A stretch of DNA of 64,000 bases from Girardinichthys multiradiatus (GCF_021462225.1 NC_061812.1:50399848-50463847), one strand, 5' to 3'. Numbered from the stretch's first letter, positions 57,101 through 60,684 are shown. Notes: generated from the sequence alone by a model not told the origin. Translations and numbers: made by a program.

Positions 57101-57806
57101 GCTGACAAAATGTTAATATCTACGACTTCTGCAGGCTGAGGTGCACCCCCGCTGTGGTCGTGTTGTTGGGTTTGGAGCAGGGGAAGAAAACCCTCATGGT
57201 GTCCAAGCTGTCACTAAAGGTCAGAGATGTGCTGTGGCTCTGTGGTTCACCTTGGATCCTACTCATGAAGAAAAGGTAATGCTTGTGTAACCAGACATTG
57301 GGCTCTTGTGCTCATTAGCTTTGTTTTAGATTTGGACTGTGGTGCAGTCCAAATCCCTCACATTTGTTTTTTCCCTCTACTAGGAGAGAATCCAGGCTCG
57401 GGATATGCTGAACATGTTTTCTACACCTATAAATAAAGACTTCAACCATCAAGATTCTAAAGACTCTTTTGAGTCTGGGCCAGCTCGTCCACAGGCTGAC
57501 CAGGTGGCAACAGATAAACAAGAAAAGAAATTGGACATACATTCTGACACTTTAGCAGAACAATCAGCCAATCAGCTCAAGGGTGTGGATGGAAAAAAGA
57601 CCACCAAAGCAGCCGCTAAGGGCAAAGCTTCGTCCAAAGCAGGACAACAAACCAAGGCTACACCTGCAGCTAAAGATGCAAAACAGAAAGTAAAGCATAT
57701 TGATAAAAAAGGTGCTATTCCCGCTGTTAAAAAGATGATAAAAGGCACCTCTAAGAAGGACTCAAATTCAGCCTCAGACAATGAAAGTGGAAAAGATGAG
57801 CTGTAA
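20280..57806 (+). CDS. p3h1: Prolyl 3-hydroxylase 1 (leprecan), whole gene span, 15 coding exons
   Basis: P3H1 is the ER 2-oxoglutarate/Fe(II) dioxygenase that 3-hydroxylates specific prolines of fibrillar collagen. In vertebrates it works in a complex with CRTAP and cyclophilin B. The 15 exons join to 826 codons plus stop with matching phases. The start (ccaccATGg) gives a hydrophobic signal peptide (about residues 1-18). The helical N-terminal half holds four CxxxC motifs (72/76, 114/118, 241/245, 277/281). The dioxygenase half holds the iron ligands H588, D590 and H660 and the 2-oxoglutarate Arg R670. N-x-S/T sequons lie at 22, 78 and 468, and the protein ends in KDEL. Human P3H1 has 736 residues; the extra length is mostly a Lys/Ala-rich tail. 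The [13 protein letters not shown] segment and the KDEL favour P3H1 over P3H2 or P3H3. No inactivating change is seen. Confidence 0.96.
21139..21192. repeat. (TA)n microsatellite in p3h1 intron 1
   Basis: About 25 TA units lie immediately before the left end of the Tc1-like element. Tc1 elements integrate at TA, so the run may have been the target. Confidence 0.9.
21190..22740 (+). mobile_element. Tc1-like transposon (family 2) in p3h1 intron 1
   Basis: The left end (ataaagggaatacttaaaca, from 21195) and right end (complement of cactcaaataacacatccta, to about 22729) form imperfect inverted repeats sharing ATAAAGGGAA. TA sits at both borders. The enclosed transposase is broken. The element accounts for about 1.5 kb of the 2.1-kb intron 1. 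Confidence 0.85.
21476..22484 (+). pseudogene. Tc1-like transposase (family 2), one stop and one frameshift
   Basis: The frame opens at 21476 with a helix-turn-helix domain (words [34 protein letters not shown]) and an arginine-rich stretch. It is cut by TGA at 21893-21895, resumes in the same frame with FTDESRF (first Asp) and MQDNARPHV (second Asp), and shifts frame between about 22225 and 22246. The Glu motif [12 protein letters not shown] follows in the new frame, and the end is at 22484. All catalytic residues remain but no single product can be made. Confidence 0.9.
22852..23004 (+). CDS. p3h1: p3h1 exon 2 (residues 155-205)
   Basis: Phase 0 on both sides, with acceptor tttttcag. It encodes the next helical repeat ([27 protein letters not shown]) and ends in KPHM. 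The donor GTGAAA is weak in the +5 position. An hAT element begins 18 bases after the donor. Confidence 0.95.
23023..25337 (-). mobile_element. hAT transposon in p3h1 intron 2, with 8-bp target duplication
   Basis: The ends are inverted repeats TAGCGGTGCACCGA (from 23023) and TCGGTGCACCCCTA (to 25337). The 8-bp sequence GTCTTTAT is duplicated at 23015-23022 and 25338-25345, as hAT elements do. The length is 2315 bp. The - strand carries a broken transposase. Subterminal GGCCGAT words repeat at both ends. Without the element and one TSD copy, intron 2 would be about 97 bp, like the other short introns of this gene. Confidence 0.93.
23583..24981 (-). pseudogene. hAT transposase (ZBED-like), multiply broken
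   Basis: On the - strand, fragments appear in order. At 24981-24793 the core start has VRHTRSLV-like and [10 protein letters not shown] words. At 24818-24573 there is core sequence with [11 protein letters not shown]. At 24432-24172 lies a region ending in [12 protein letters not shown]. At 23939-23583 the C-terminal dimerisation segment has DPKAYWRLN and [18 protein letters not shown]. The pieces lie in several frames. The BED zinc finger was not found. Non-functional. Confidence 0.85.
25433..25622 (+). CDS. p3h1: p3h1 exon 3 (residues 206-269)
   Basis: Acceptor ttgctcag at 25432, start phase 0, end phase 1, donor gtgagg. It carries CxxxC motif 3 (CRALC, 241/245) and the [18 protein letters not shown] segment. 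87 bp of original intron remain between the hAT target duplication and this exon. Confidence 0.95.
25735..25866 (+). CDS. p3h1: p3h1 exon 4 (residues 269-313)
   Basis: Acceptor tttgtcag, phase 1 to phase 1, donor gtaagt. It carries CxxxC motif 4 (CEQHC, 277/281) and the conserved [18 protein letters not shown] segment. Intron 3 is only 112 bp. Confidence 0.96.
25965..26690. repeat. Tc1-derived non-autonomous element, degraded
   Basis: The left part (about 25975-26100) has the 'aagtattcatac' and 'ttttcacattacaaccacaa' style of end seen at 39270-39330 (inverted at 39720-39850) and at 60450-60590. The middle carries a relic of the GGGSVM-type transposase motif ('cacaatgaaacatggtggtg', 26470-26489). 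I place it among Tc1-derived MITEs. Exact ends were not resolved. Confidence 0.5.
26700..27690. other. p3h1 intron 4, AT-rich, no gene recognised
   Basis: Short frames only. There is an A-rich stretch at 27461-27472. No repeat family was identified. Confidence 0.4.
27692..27835 (+). repeat. SINE/RTE-tail-like repeat
   Basis: The words 'ccctgcgatggactggcgac', 'ctgtccagggtgtaccccgc' and 'gcaccagctcccccgcgacc' are the familiar 3' part of a very abundant fish retroposon, ending in a short TGACTGAC repeat. It is non-coding. Confidence 0.65.
27950..28240 (-). pseudogene. Retroelement ORF fragment with SGNH-hydrolase-like start
   Basis: On the - strand the frame includes [12 protein letters not shown], then [12 protein letters not shown] and [11 protein letters not shown]. 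This resembles the first block of the SGNH/esterase-like domain found in ORFs of several fish retroelements, where the motif is usually GDSI. Here the Asp before Ser is Thr. The domain is truncated after about 90 codons. Confidence 0.5.
28721..28900 (+). repeat. Minisatellite, ten copies of an 18-bp unit
   Basis: The unit TAGTCAGAGTCCAGAACG is repeated ten times without length change. The sixth copy (28811-28828) has one substitution (GAGTCC to GAATCC). Because 18 is divisible by 3, the + strand stays open and would read as a repeated Ser-Gln-Ser-Pro-Glu-Arg. It lies within p3h1 intron 4. Confidence 0.97.
28910..30036. other. Rest of p3h1 intron 4; possible hAT-like MITE at 29196-29655
   Basis: AT-rich. 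The words 'ttaatcgataaatgaaataa' near 29211 and 'agattaatcgattac' near 29635 could be the ends of an hAT-type MITE with ATCGATTA-like terminal motifs. No frame of note is open. Confidence 0.35.
30037..30176 (+). CDS. p3h1: p3h1 exon 5 (residues 313-359)
   Basis: Acceptor ttttgcag, phase 1 to phase 0, donor gtactg. It encodes the helical repeat [19 protein letters not shown] and [12 protein letters not shown], a clear match to P3H1. Confidence 0.95.
30590..30870 (-). repeat. Tc1-derived relic in p3h1 intron 5
   Basis: The words 'catggtgctgctaccaccat' and 'gtttcatcagaccaaaaata' are typical of antisense Tc1 transposase relics in fish (encoding GGGS-type and DE-containing segments on the - strand). 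It is heavily degraded. Confidence 0.5.
30872..30930. other. Two adjacent perfect hairpins
   Basis: The first stem pairs 30872-30884 with 30886-30898 (13 bp, 1-nt loop). The second pairs 30897-30911 with 30916-30930 (15 bp, 4-nt loop). Both are exact inverted repeats and lie back to back. Confidence 0.9.
31070..31215 (+). repeat. Short dispersed repeat (same family as 38262-38405)
   Basis: This shares 'atcaagtccccagaaacccc', 'aaagcactttacac', 'ttcacacactgac' and 'gtggtgagctgcattgtagc' with 38262-38405. It is a non-coding fish repeat of SINE-like size. Confidence 0.7.
31490..31590 (+). repeat. I/Nimb-like LINE 3' tail
   Basis: This contains 'aaagtgccttgagatgacat' and 'gtgttgtgaattggcgctat', the complement of the tails at 100-160 and 36190-36240, ending in a GAATTGAAT run. 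Confidence 0.65.
31675..31860. mobile_element. Harbinger terminal sequence, one end only
   Basis: It starts with GGGCCTCATGTAC at 31677, the same 13-bp end as the element at 1758-3570, followed by GTGTACGCAC-type subterminal sequence. No matching second end was found, so this is probably a truncated copy. Confidence 0.55.
31900..32830. other. G/T-rich then C/T-rich intronic stretch, no gene recognised
   Basis: 32000-32320 is G-rich and 32720-32820 is pyrimidine-rich. Frames on both strands look compositional. A 15-bp stem hairpin lies at 32410-32449 (arms 32410-32424 and 32435-32449). Confidence 0.35.
32960..34020 (+). pseudogene. Old Tc1 transposon relic with transposase pieces
   Basis: Frames at 33162-33422 and 33341-33610 encode [17 protein letters not shown] and [14 protein letters not shown], which parallel the intact Tc1 protein at 43794-44798 but are frameshifted. 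The downstream segment 33880-33985 still resembles its terminal repeat ('aagaaatatttcag'). It is an older relative of the same family, in p3h1 intron 5. Confidence 0.75.
34021..34980. other. p3h1 intron 5, AT-rich, nothing recognised
   Basis: There are A-runs and T-runs and no frame of note. I see no TIR or known repeat. Confidence 0.35.
34985..35400 (-). pseudogene. LINE ORF2 linker fragment (I/Nimb-like)
   Basis: The - strand frame 35204-35022 has [31 protein letters not shown] and AHFF, which matches the pre-RT linker of fish I/Nimb-type LINEs. The neighbouring sequence to 35400 looks like the same element with broken frames. Confidence 0.5.
35519..35608 (+). CDS. p3h1: p3h1 exon 6 (residues 360-389)
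   Basis: Acceptor taacccag, phase 0 to phase 0, donor gtgaga. It encodes VVKQYIQQS then [20 protein letters not shown], closely matching P3H1. Confidence 0.95.
35720..35772 (+). CDS. p3h1: p3h1 exon 7 (residues 390-407)
   Basis: A 53-bp exon after a 111-bp intron. Phase 0 to phase 2, donor gtaaga. It encodes [18 protein letters not shown], the conserved WTPE(E/D)V block. Confidence 0.94.
36181..37716 (-). mobile_element. I/Nimb-like LINE, 5'-truncated, antisense in p3h1 intron 7
   Basis: Read on the - strand, it starts inside the reverse-transcriptase C-terminus (37716) and runs through a long 3' UTR to the tail at 36181 ('ttatttatatagcgccaatt' on the + strand). Parts recur at 75-490, 31490-31590 and 50860-51310. 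It was probably inserted by target-primed reverse transcription with 5' truncation. Confidence 0.7.
37390..37716 (-). pseudogene. LINE reverse-transcriptase C-terminal fragment
   Basis: About 108 codons are open to a TAG at 37390-37392. The words [58 protein letters not shown] and [16 protein letters not shown] are the well-known end of this fish LINE protein. The catalytic RT domain is missing. Confidence 0.8.
37720..38261. other. p3h1 intron 7 end, AT-rich, nothing recognised
   Basis: Short frames only. Homopolymer runs occur at 38105-38112, 38192-38202 and 38221-38229. Confidence 0.35.
38262..38405 (+). repeat. Short dispersed repeat (same family as 31070-31215)
   Basis: This shares the 'tatcaagtccccagagaccc', 'aaagctctttaaac' and 'cagtggtgagctacattgta' blocks with the copy in intron 5. 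It is non-coding. Confidence 0.7.
38708..38835 (+). CDS. p3h1: p3h1 exon 8 (residues 407-450)
   Basis: Acceptor atatctcag, phase 2 to phase 1, donor gtgact. It encodes [20 protein letters not shown] and ETLVEEKKK. The [13 protein letters not shown] block is the best discriminator in favour of P3H1. Confidence 0.95.
38914..39041 (+). CDS. p3h1: p3h1 exon 9 (residues 450-492)
   Basis: The acceptor tag is followed at once by seven more G bases (G8 in total from 38913). Phase 1 to phase 0, donor gtgagt. It encodes [20 protein letters not shown], with a glycosylation sequon at N468, and the [11 protein letters not shown] segment. Intron 8 is 78 bp, the shortest. Confidence 0.94.
39164..39259 (+). 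CDS. p3h1: p3h1 exon 10 (residues 493-524)
   Basis: Acceptor aacaag, phase 0 to phase 0, donor gtctgt. It encodes [20 protein letters not shown], the conserved GDGY...SPHTP block at the start of the dioxygenase domain. Confidence 0.95.
39270..39895. repeat. Tc1-derived MITE in p3h1 intron 10
   Basis: The two ends are imperfect inverted repeats. 'gtttttcacattctggc' with 'gggattttatgtgatag' on the left matches the complement of 39745-39870 ('cttgaaagtttgtggctgta', 'gtgacaaaagttcaagaggt') on the right. The middle keeps a transposase-like word 'catcatgctgtggggatg'. The element starts within about 25 bases of the exon 10 donor. Confidence 0.6.
40014..40078. other. Long near-perfect hairpin in p3h1 intron 10
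   Basis: The 28-nt arms 40014-40041 and 40051-40078 pair at 27 of 28 positions around a 9-nt loop. The sequence is unrelated to the adjacent MITE as far as I can see. Confidence 0.92.
40298..40448 (+). CDS. p3h1: p3h1 exon 11 (residues 525-575)
   Basis: Acceptor ttctatag, phase 0 to phase 1, donor gtaagc. It encodes [20 protein letters not shown] and [20 protein letters not shown], the segment just before the first iron-binding strand. Confidence 0.95.
40480..41640 (-). mobile_element. L2-like LINE, 5'-truncated and degraded, antisense in intron 11
   Basis: On the - strand it runs from the RT palm ([20 protein letters not shown]) through [13 protein letters not shown] to the C-terminus and the 3' end 'gaatcagctttactgccaag' at about 40485. 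It is clearly the same family as 47600-50760. Several frameshifts separate the frames 41621-41262, 41343-41032 and 41053-40697. Confidence 0.8.
41650..42765. other. p3h1 intron 11, no gene; LINE-type 3' tail at 42290-42358
   Basis: The words 'agagcactttgaatagtctt' and 'gtgctatataaataaacttg' at 42299-42352 look like a LINE 3' terminus on the + strand. The rest shows no recognisable feature. Confidence 0.4.
42770..43430 (+). pseudogene. Rex3/RTE-like LINE, reverse-transcriptase C-terminal fragment
   Basis: The frame 42770-42993 encodes [17 protein letters not shown] and [20 protein letters not shown]. After an in-frame stop (TGA at 42991-42993), 42997-43392 gives [19 protein letters not shown], the basic [14 protein letters not shown] motif and a final LLPPRPGPG. 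The GATGACGAGTACGAG tail follows. This is the end of a Rex3-type protein. The catalytic RT is missing. Confidence 0.72.
43515..45129 (-). mobile_element. Tc1-like transposon, copy B, full length with open transposase
   Basis: The ends are about 200-bp inverted repeats (43515-43725 and 44925-45129) that begin TACATGTCCC and, read inward from the other end, TACAGGTCCT, and share CTCAAAATATTAGCATAT. TA borders both sides. The transposase at 43794-44798 is intact. The copy lies antisense in p3h1 intron 11 and is the inverted, undamaged twin of copy A at 7700-9310. Confidence 0.95.
43794..44798 (-). CDS. Tc1-like transposase, 334 residues, uninterrupted
   Basis: A cut-and-paste DDE transposase that would act in the nucleus on the element's own inverted repeats at TA sites. 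The order is N-terminal paired-type helix-turn-helix ([17 protein letters not shown], then [19 protein letters not shown], residues about 6-53), a second HTH region around residues 70-110, then the catalytic core with Asp in FSDESKF, Asp in [12 protein letters not shown] and Glu in [12 protein letters not shown], which fits the DD34E spacing of Tc1. The length is typical of the family (about 340). The ATG at 44798-44796 matches that of copy A. No stop or frameshift is present. Expression is not shown; the gene lies antisense within p3h1. Confidence 0.93.
   Translation of the reverse strand: MGKTADLTAVQKATIDTLKQEGKTKKYISERIGCSQSAVSRHLSGKSVGRKKCGRKRCTTRRGDRTLRKIVEKGRFQTLGDLRKQWTESGVETSRATVHRRVQEMGYRCRIPQVKPLLNQKQRQKRLTWATEKQHWTVAQWSKVLFSDESKFCMSFGNQGARVWRKTGEKEMPKCQKSSVKYPQSVMVWGAVSAAGVGPLCFIKGRVNAASYQEILEHFMLPSAEKLYGDEDFIFQHDLAPAHSAKTTGKWFTDHGITVLNWPANSPDLNPIENLWDIVKRTLRDSRPNTLDELKAAIEASWASIRPQQCHRLIASMPRRIEAVISAKGFPTKY
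45130..45660. other. p3h1 intron 11, no feature recognised
   Basis: T-rich sequence with short frames that show no domain. Confidence 0.35.
45663..46486 (+). mobile_element. Tc1/mariner-like element (family 3), internally deleted
   Basis: The ends 'caggagttggacaatgaaag' (45665) and the complement of 'tttcattgtccaacccctg' (to 46485) form a terminal inverted repeat of about 30 bp. The element is only about 820 bp and lacks the DNA-binding half of the transposase. It runs directly into a GT microsatellite. Confidence 0.85.
45828..46370 (+). pseudogene. Tc1-like transposase catalytic domain, N-terminally deleted
   Basis: The 180-codon open frame contains FSDEPTF (Asp 1), [29 protein letters not shown] (Asp 2) and [12 protein letters not shown] (Glu). 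The helix-turn-helix domain that should precede it is deleted, and codons upstream of 45828 are in disagreement. It ends at TAG 46368-46370, slightly early for the family. It cannot bind its ends. Confidence 0.85.
46486..47060. repeat. GT microsatellite and two copies of a telomere-like-word repeat
   Basis: (GT)n at 46483-46506 is followed by two related units of about 280 bp (from 46500 and 46800). Each has 'gtgaggacattt', 'ctggtcctcac', 'gttaggtttaggac' and several TTAGGGTTAGG words, then 'aatggaagtcaatgg'. The unit is non-coding. Confidence 0.7.
47061..47595. other. p3h1 intron 11, DNA-transposon end-like words only
   Basis: 47335-47360 ('ctgttaaaaaatatttgccc') and 47430-47500 ('ctagccacatcctggcctga', 'ttactgcctgatctg') resemble one end of a fish non-autonomous DNA transposon. 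The other end may be near 52080-52165. No frame. Confidence 0.4.
47600..50760 (-). mobile_element. L2-like LINE, nearly full length, antisense in p3h1 intron 11
   Basis: The - strand starts at about 50755 with a GC-rich 5' UTR (containing CAAGATGGCGCC), continues through an endonuclease-RT frame and ends at about 47605 with an AATAAAGCTGATTC-type tail and GATTCT repeats. It is about 3.15 kb. It is one nonsense codon and one frameshift away from a continuous frame, so it is a young insertion. It is the largest single contributor to the 11.8-kb intron 11. Confidence 0.85.
47804..50769 (-). pseudogene. L2-like LINE ORF2 (endonuclease + reverse transcriptase), two lesions
   Basis: The - strand frame 50769-50131 carries the endonuclease start ([32 protein letters not shown]). 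A frameshift lies between 50131 and 50194. The frame 50194-48830 carries [22 protein letters not shown], a linker and the first RT blocks ([26 protein letters not shown]). A TAG at 48830-48832 stands where the family reads tyrosine (QFAYRANR). The same frame then continues to 47804 with [19 protein letters not shown] and the FADDTT active site. It is inactive as read, but otherwise well preserved. Confidence 0.87.
50860..51850 (-). pseudogene. I/Nimb-like LINE fragments including RT active-site region
   Basis: On the - strand, 51775-51730 reads [16 protein letters not shown] and 51590-51545 reads [16 protein letters not shown], the RT motifs of the fish I/Nimb-type LINE. 50870-51310 matches the 3' UTR-like block at 36720-37080. 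Frames are broken, with short TGGA/GTAT repeats inserted around 51630-51700. The order suggests an internally deleted copy. Confidence 0.65.
52265..52382 (+). CDS. p3h1: p3h1 exon 12 (residues 575-614), first iron ligands
   Basis: Acceptor cattcag, phase 1 to phase 2, donor gtgagt. It encodes [11 protein letters not shown], with H588 and D590 forming the HxD iron motif, and [12 protein letters not shown]. Confidence 0.96.
52463..52538 (+). CDS. p3h1: p3h1 exon 13 (residues 614-639)
   Basis: Acceptor tcttgcag, phase 2 to phase 0, donor gtaagt. It encodes [20 protein letters not shown], the conserved YLN-DFxGGxF strand of 2-oxoglutarate dioxygenases. Intron 12 is 80 bp. Confidence 0.96.
52690..52980 (+). 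pseudogene. Old Tc1-like transposase relic in p3h1 intron 13
   Basis: The frame keeps the order [11 protein letters not shown] (from GGGSVMLWGCF), [20 protein letters not shown] and LPKCHEWV. This corresponds to the middle of a fish Tc1 transposase with many substitutions. Terminal-repeat-like sequence flanks it from about 52560. Confidence 0.55.
53110..54300 (+). pseudogene. Rex1-like LINE reverse-transcriptase fragment with 3' end
   Basis: The + strand encodes, across frames, [27 protein letters not shown] and HYRPVALTS (53200-53320), [14 protein letters not shown] (53490-53533) and [14 protein letters not shown] (53768-53809, the RT active site, with Asn in place of the second Asp). The C-terminal region 53927-54060 and a TCTATCTTATCTTA tail follow. 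Several frameshifts are present. A foreign-looking 45-bp tail sits inside at 53878-53922. Confidence 0.7.
54305..55200 (-). pseudogene. Rex3/RTE-like LINE fragment, antisense
   Basis: On the - strand, 54972-54604 encodes [19 protein letters not shown] and [20 protein letters not shown], and 54604-54305 encodes [32 protein letters not shown] and [16 protein letters not shown]. It is the same protein end as at 42770-43430, with frameshifts. 54973-55200 is probably further sequence of the element. Confidence 0.7.
55205..55615. other. p3h1 intron 13, unrecognised
   Basis: Two overlapping + strand frames of 107 and 122 codons (55245-55568, 55238-55606) have no domain I recognise. A CRE-like TGACGTCA lies at about 55309-55316. 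Possibly the start of another element. Confidence 0.35.
55620..56340 (-). pseudogene. LINE ORF1-like fragment (coiled coil + RNA-binding C-terminus)
   Basis: The - strand 56135-56090 gives a [19 protein letters not shown] coiled-coil end. 55915-55625 gives [40 protein letters not shown] and [11 protein letters not shown]. This matches the C-terminal part of nucleic-acid-binding ORF1 proteins of L1-type and related fish retroelements. The two parts are in different frames. Confidence 0.55.
56370..56402. other. Perfect 15-bp hairpin
   Basis: Arms 56370-56384 and 56388-56402 are exact complements around a 3-nt loop (TGG). It lies in p3h1 intron 13. Confidence 0.92.
56420..57134. other. End of p3h1 intron 13; one unassigned 123-codon frame on the - strand
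   Basis: The - strand frame 56985-56614 is open but resembles no family I know. Its base composition is that of the surrounding AT-rich DNA. I do not call it a gene. Confidence 0.3.
57135..57275 (+). CDS. p3h1: p3h1 exon 14 (residues 640-686), third iron ligand and 2-oxoglutarate Arg
   Basis: Acceptor ttctgcag, phase 0 to phase 0, donor gtaatg. It encodes [22 protein letters not shown] with H660, and [15 protein letters not shown] with R670. All expected active-site residues are present. Confidence 0.96.
57384..57806 (+). CDS. p3h1: p3h1 exon 15 (residues 687-826), Lys-rich tail and KDEL
   Basis: Acceptor ctactag, ending in TAA at 57804-57806. After [12 protein letters not shown] the sequence becomes low complexity: an acidic/Gln part (about 700-750), then a Lys/Ala/Thr-rich part (about 756-812, words [15 protein letters not shown] and [14 protein letters not shown]), then SGKDEL. 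KDEL is the ER-retention signal expected of P3H1. The tail is far longer and more basic than the acidic tail of the human protein. Confidence 0.94.
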   Translation, partial: ERIQARDMLNMFSTPINKDFNHQDSKDSFESGPARPQADQVATDKQEKKLDIHSDTLAEQSANQLKGVDGKKTTKAAAKGKASSKAGQQTKATPAAKDAKQKVKHIDKKGAIPAVKKMIKGTSKKDSNSASDNESGKDEL

Positions 57807-57858
57807 CGTGTAGCTCTAAATGTCTTCTTTTTAACAAAGTATTTTCTGCAGGTGGTTA

Positions 57859-57864
57859 AATAAA
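57859..57864 (+). promoter_or_regulatory. p3h1: p3h1 polyadenylation signal
   Basis: AATAAA lies 53 bp after the stop codon and is followed by a T-rich stretch at 57885-57912. This would give a very short 3' UTR. Later AATAAA words (for example near 58175 and 58207) could serve as alternative sites. Confidence 0.65.
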
Positions 57865-57914
57865 AGGAATTGGTTTGTTACCTCAGTATTTTTATTTATT
57901 TCCTTTTTTTTAAT

Positions 57915-59245
57915 GTAGTTCCTTTTTGTGTGTTGGTTGTATATTGATTTATGAGCCCATTTATAGACTTTACGGCTAGATGTATTTACAAAATGAGTGG
58001 TGAGGAGTAACAGTGTCCAAGTTGATGGCAGGCAGCTCTATTGCAGATTGGTCACCTGTCTGAAGCCACCTGCAGCCTACATTTACTTATTGGCAGAAAT
58101 CCCAAAGGGGACACAGGGATGTGCCCCCCACCCCTTCCATTAAGATGTTCCCCCTAAAATCATTGTAAACACAAATAAAATGTTTTTAAATAATATAGGA
58201 ATTATTAAATAAAATTACAACTCAAGTGATTTTGAACTATAAACGATAAATGCATTGCTTAATTCTTGAGAGATCACAAGCCCCCCCCCCAATTTAACAA
58301 AGTGGTTTGGTCCATGTGCGTTTCCAATGGGCCAGTAAGTCATTTATCACAGCACTTGTTCAACAAGCACAAGATTGTAACACGAAAAGTGACTATTTTT
58401 CTCCTGTGTCCAAGATCTCTTTTTATCAGTTTGCTGGTTAAGCAAATAACCTAGTTTATTATGGTTAACAAGCTTAAACTATTATCTAGTATAGCAGCAG
58501 GGACAGAGGAGGACACAAGATGACGGAGAGGAGAGTGAAGGGAGTAGAGCGACGAGAGAAAAGAGGAAGACGTGAGGGACAAAAAGATCATTTTGGACTG
58601 AGAGGAAAAATAGATGAGTGTCAAGAAGGAAAGAAATAGAGGACATATTTTTCAAAAACATCTCTCAGGATGTTAATGTCAGATATAAGCGTATTCATAT
58701 TTTACTGACATGTTAGATTTGTTCCCGGAGAGATATCTAGATTTTGAAATGTAGGCTATATGTACTTTTTAATTTAAATTTGAGGTCAGAGTTTTAATAA
58801 TTCTTTTGTAGGCTAATAGTTGTCACATGAGTTAGATGTCTATTATCTATATCTAATTTAATTTAAAGTCAAAGATTGTTCAGTTTTGATTGTTAAAAAA
58901 CCTAATACAAAACACTTCTGCTTCTTTGGGAAAAAATATTTTTATTAGTAATTATGCATTTTAGTTTTTTTGTTTTGTATTGGGTGTGTGCTAATGATAA
59001 TATCCCCTGTGTATGAGTGTGTGTCTAATTGCCAACCAATCTGGTCAGTAAGAAACAATACTATAACTGTTATTACTTTTAATAAAATTATTTAACATCT
59101 AGGGCTCAACCCTACAAGGAAAGTCGCAAAGGAGCAAGAAAGAGAGAGGAAGTGAGCTCTTTTTCATGTCGCTGACAGGAACAGGAAATTCTTCTCTTTA
59201 TTCCCCCCCAAAAAATAGATTTTCACCCCTGCACATGCTTGTAAA
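57915..59245. other. Intergenic, AT-rich, no gene recognised
   Basis: A C10 run lies at 58280-58289 and an A/G-rich stretch at 58500-58640. No frame of note and no named repeat. Confidence 0.4.
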
Positions 59246-59249
59246 AGTA

Positions 59250-59868
59250 TTGTAGAATATAAACTATTTATGTGTGTAATATTAACTATCTCTGTGTGTA
59301 ACTGGCATGTGTACATAGAGCATAGGGGGGTCAAGCTTAGGGAGTGAAGCATAGAAAGTGCAAGGTCCTTAGGGAGGGAAATAGAGAGTCCAAAGTCATA
59401 AATTAGTGAAGGACAAGGAATCACCGATGGGGGAGAAGAATACAGGGGAGAACAGCGCACAGAGAGGGCAAGGTCATAAATTGGGGAAAGGGACAGGGGT
59501 GGAACCAGACACGATAAGTTTGTTATAGGAGAAGGACTAGAAGTACTCCTTATTTGGATATGAGGTTATATTGTTGCTGGGGAGATATCCACAGATAGAA
59601 TGATTGTGTATGTGTACTGCATAGCAGCGAAGGGTATATAAAGGTATTGTAGCCCCTCCAAGATGGACAACACACAGACGTTTCCAGGTACCAGTGTAAG
59701 TGTGACGTCTCCTCTCTGAATTCAGATTGGTTTTTTATAAGCTTGTGGAAACGTACAACTGATCTCTGACTGAGGATTGTCCTTTGGGTACCAAATAAAA
59801 GAGTCGGGGAGAGGTGAGGAGTAATGTAAGAGTTAACTGACGGCCAGTAAAGTTTTCCTACCTCAACA
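59250..59868 (+). repeat. Probable solo retroviral LTR
   Basis: The segment starts with TGTAGAATAT and ends with CCTCAACA. It contains a TATA-type TATATAAAGG at about 59636-59645 and, about 155 bases later, AATAAAAGAG at about 59795, the layout of U3-R-U5. It has no coding frame. No clear target duplication was seen, so the borders are tentative. It does not resemble the LTR candidate at 14606-15075. Confidence 0.5.
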
Positions 59869-59884
59869 ATATTCATATCCCTTG

Positions 59885-60440
59885 AACTTGGCTTGTCCTC
59901 TTCAGGTTGGAGGGGAGTTCCTGCCTCAAGTGGAGGAGTTCAAGTATCTTGGGGTCTTGTTCACGAGTGGGGGAAGAATGGAGCCGGAGATTGACAGACG
60001 GACGGCGGCGGCTGCCGCAGTAATGGAGGCACTGTGCCGGTCCGTTGTGGTGAAGAAAGAGCTGAGCCAAAAATCGAAGCTCTCGATTTACCGGTCAGTA
60101 AATGGATGGCCGGACACTCCCTTAGAGATAGGGTGAGGAGCTTGGAGTAGAGCCATTGCTCCTTTACATCAAGAGGAGCCAGTTGAGGTGGCTCAGGCAT
60201 CTATACCGGATGCCTGCTGGACGCCTCCCTCACCGGTGTTCCAGGCACGTCCCACCGGGAGGAGGCCCAGGGGACGGCCAGGACACACTGGAGGGACTAT
60301 GTCTCTCGGCTGATCTGGGAACACCTTGGGCTCCCCCCGGGGGAGCTGGAGGAGGTGTCTGGGGAGAAGGACGTCAGGGTGTCTCTGCTGAATCTGCTGC
60401 CCCTGCGACCCGGTCCCGGATGAAGCAGAAGACGACGAGT
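59885..60440 (+). pseudogene. Rex3/RTE-like LINE C-terminal fragment
   Basis: The frame 59882-60136 gives [20 protein letters not shown] and [12 protein letters not shown]. After a short deletion (around 60090-60150), 60156 onward gives IKRSQLRWLRHLYRMPAGR. The frame then shifts through the GRRPRGR-type region to the GATGAAGCAGAAGACGACGAG tail region near 60420. It is the third copy of this family in the window. Confidence 0.7.
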
Positions 60441-60449
60441 ACGAGAACC

Positions 60450-60600
60450 CCTTGAACTTTTCCAAATAGTAGAACCTCAAGCATAAATATATTTTAATGA
60501 CATTTTATGTGAAAGATCAACACAAAGTGGTATACAATTGTGAAGTGGAACGAAAATTATACATATTTTTTTTTAACAAATTTAAAATTTAAAATGCAGT
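60450..60600. repeat. One end of a Tc1-derived MITE
   Basis: The words 'ccccttgaacttttccaaat', 'gacattttatgtgaaagatc' and 'aacacaaagtggtatacaat' are the terminal sequence type also seen at 25975-26060 and 39745-39870. Confidence 0.55.
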
Positions 60601-60633
60601 GTGCATAAGTGGAATATATGTAACACACATACA

Positions 60634-60634
60634 C

Positions 60635-60684
<50 letters not shown>
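60634..60684. repeat. Compound microsatellite (AT)n(AC)n
   Basis: An AT run (about 60636-60656) is followed by an AC run (60657-60684). Open frames through it are artefacts of the repeat. Confidence 0.93.

Noticed and set aside
20280..57806. Assignment of the gene to p3h2 or p3h3
   Set aside because: The [13 protein letters not shown] segment, the KDEL end and the exon layout match P3H1 best. A phylogeny would settle it.
59130..59460. 98-codon - strand frame with Leu/Ser-rich sequence
   Set aside because: It overlaps the probable LTR and has no domain or start context.
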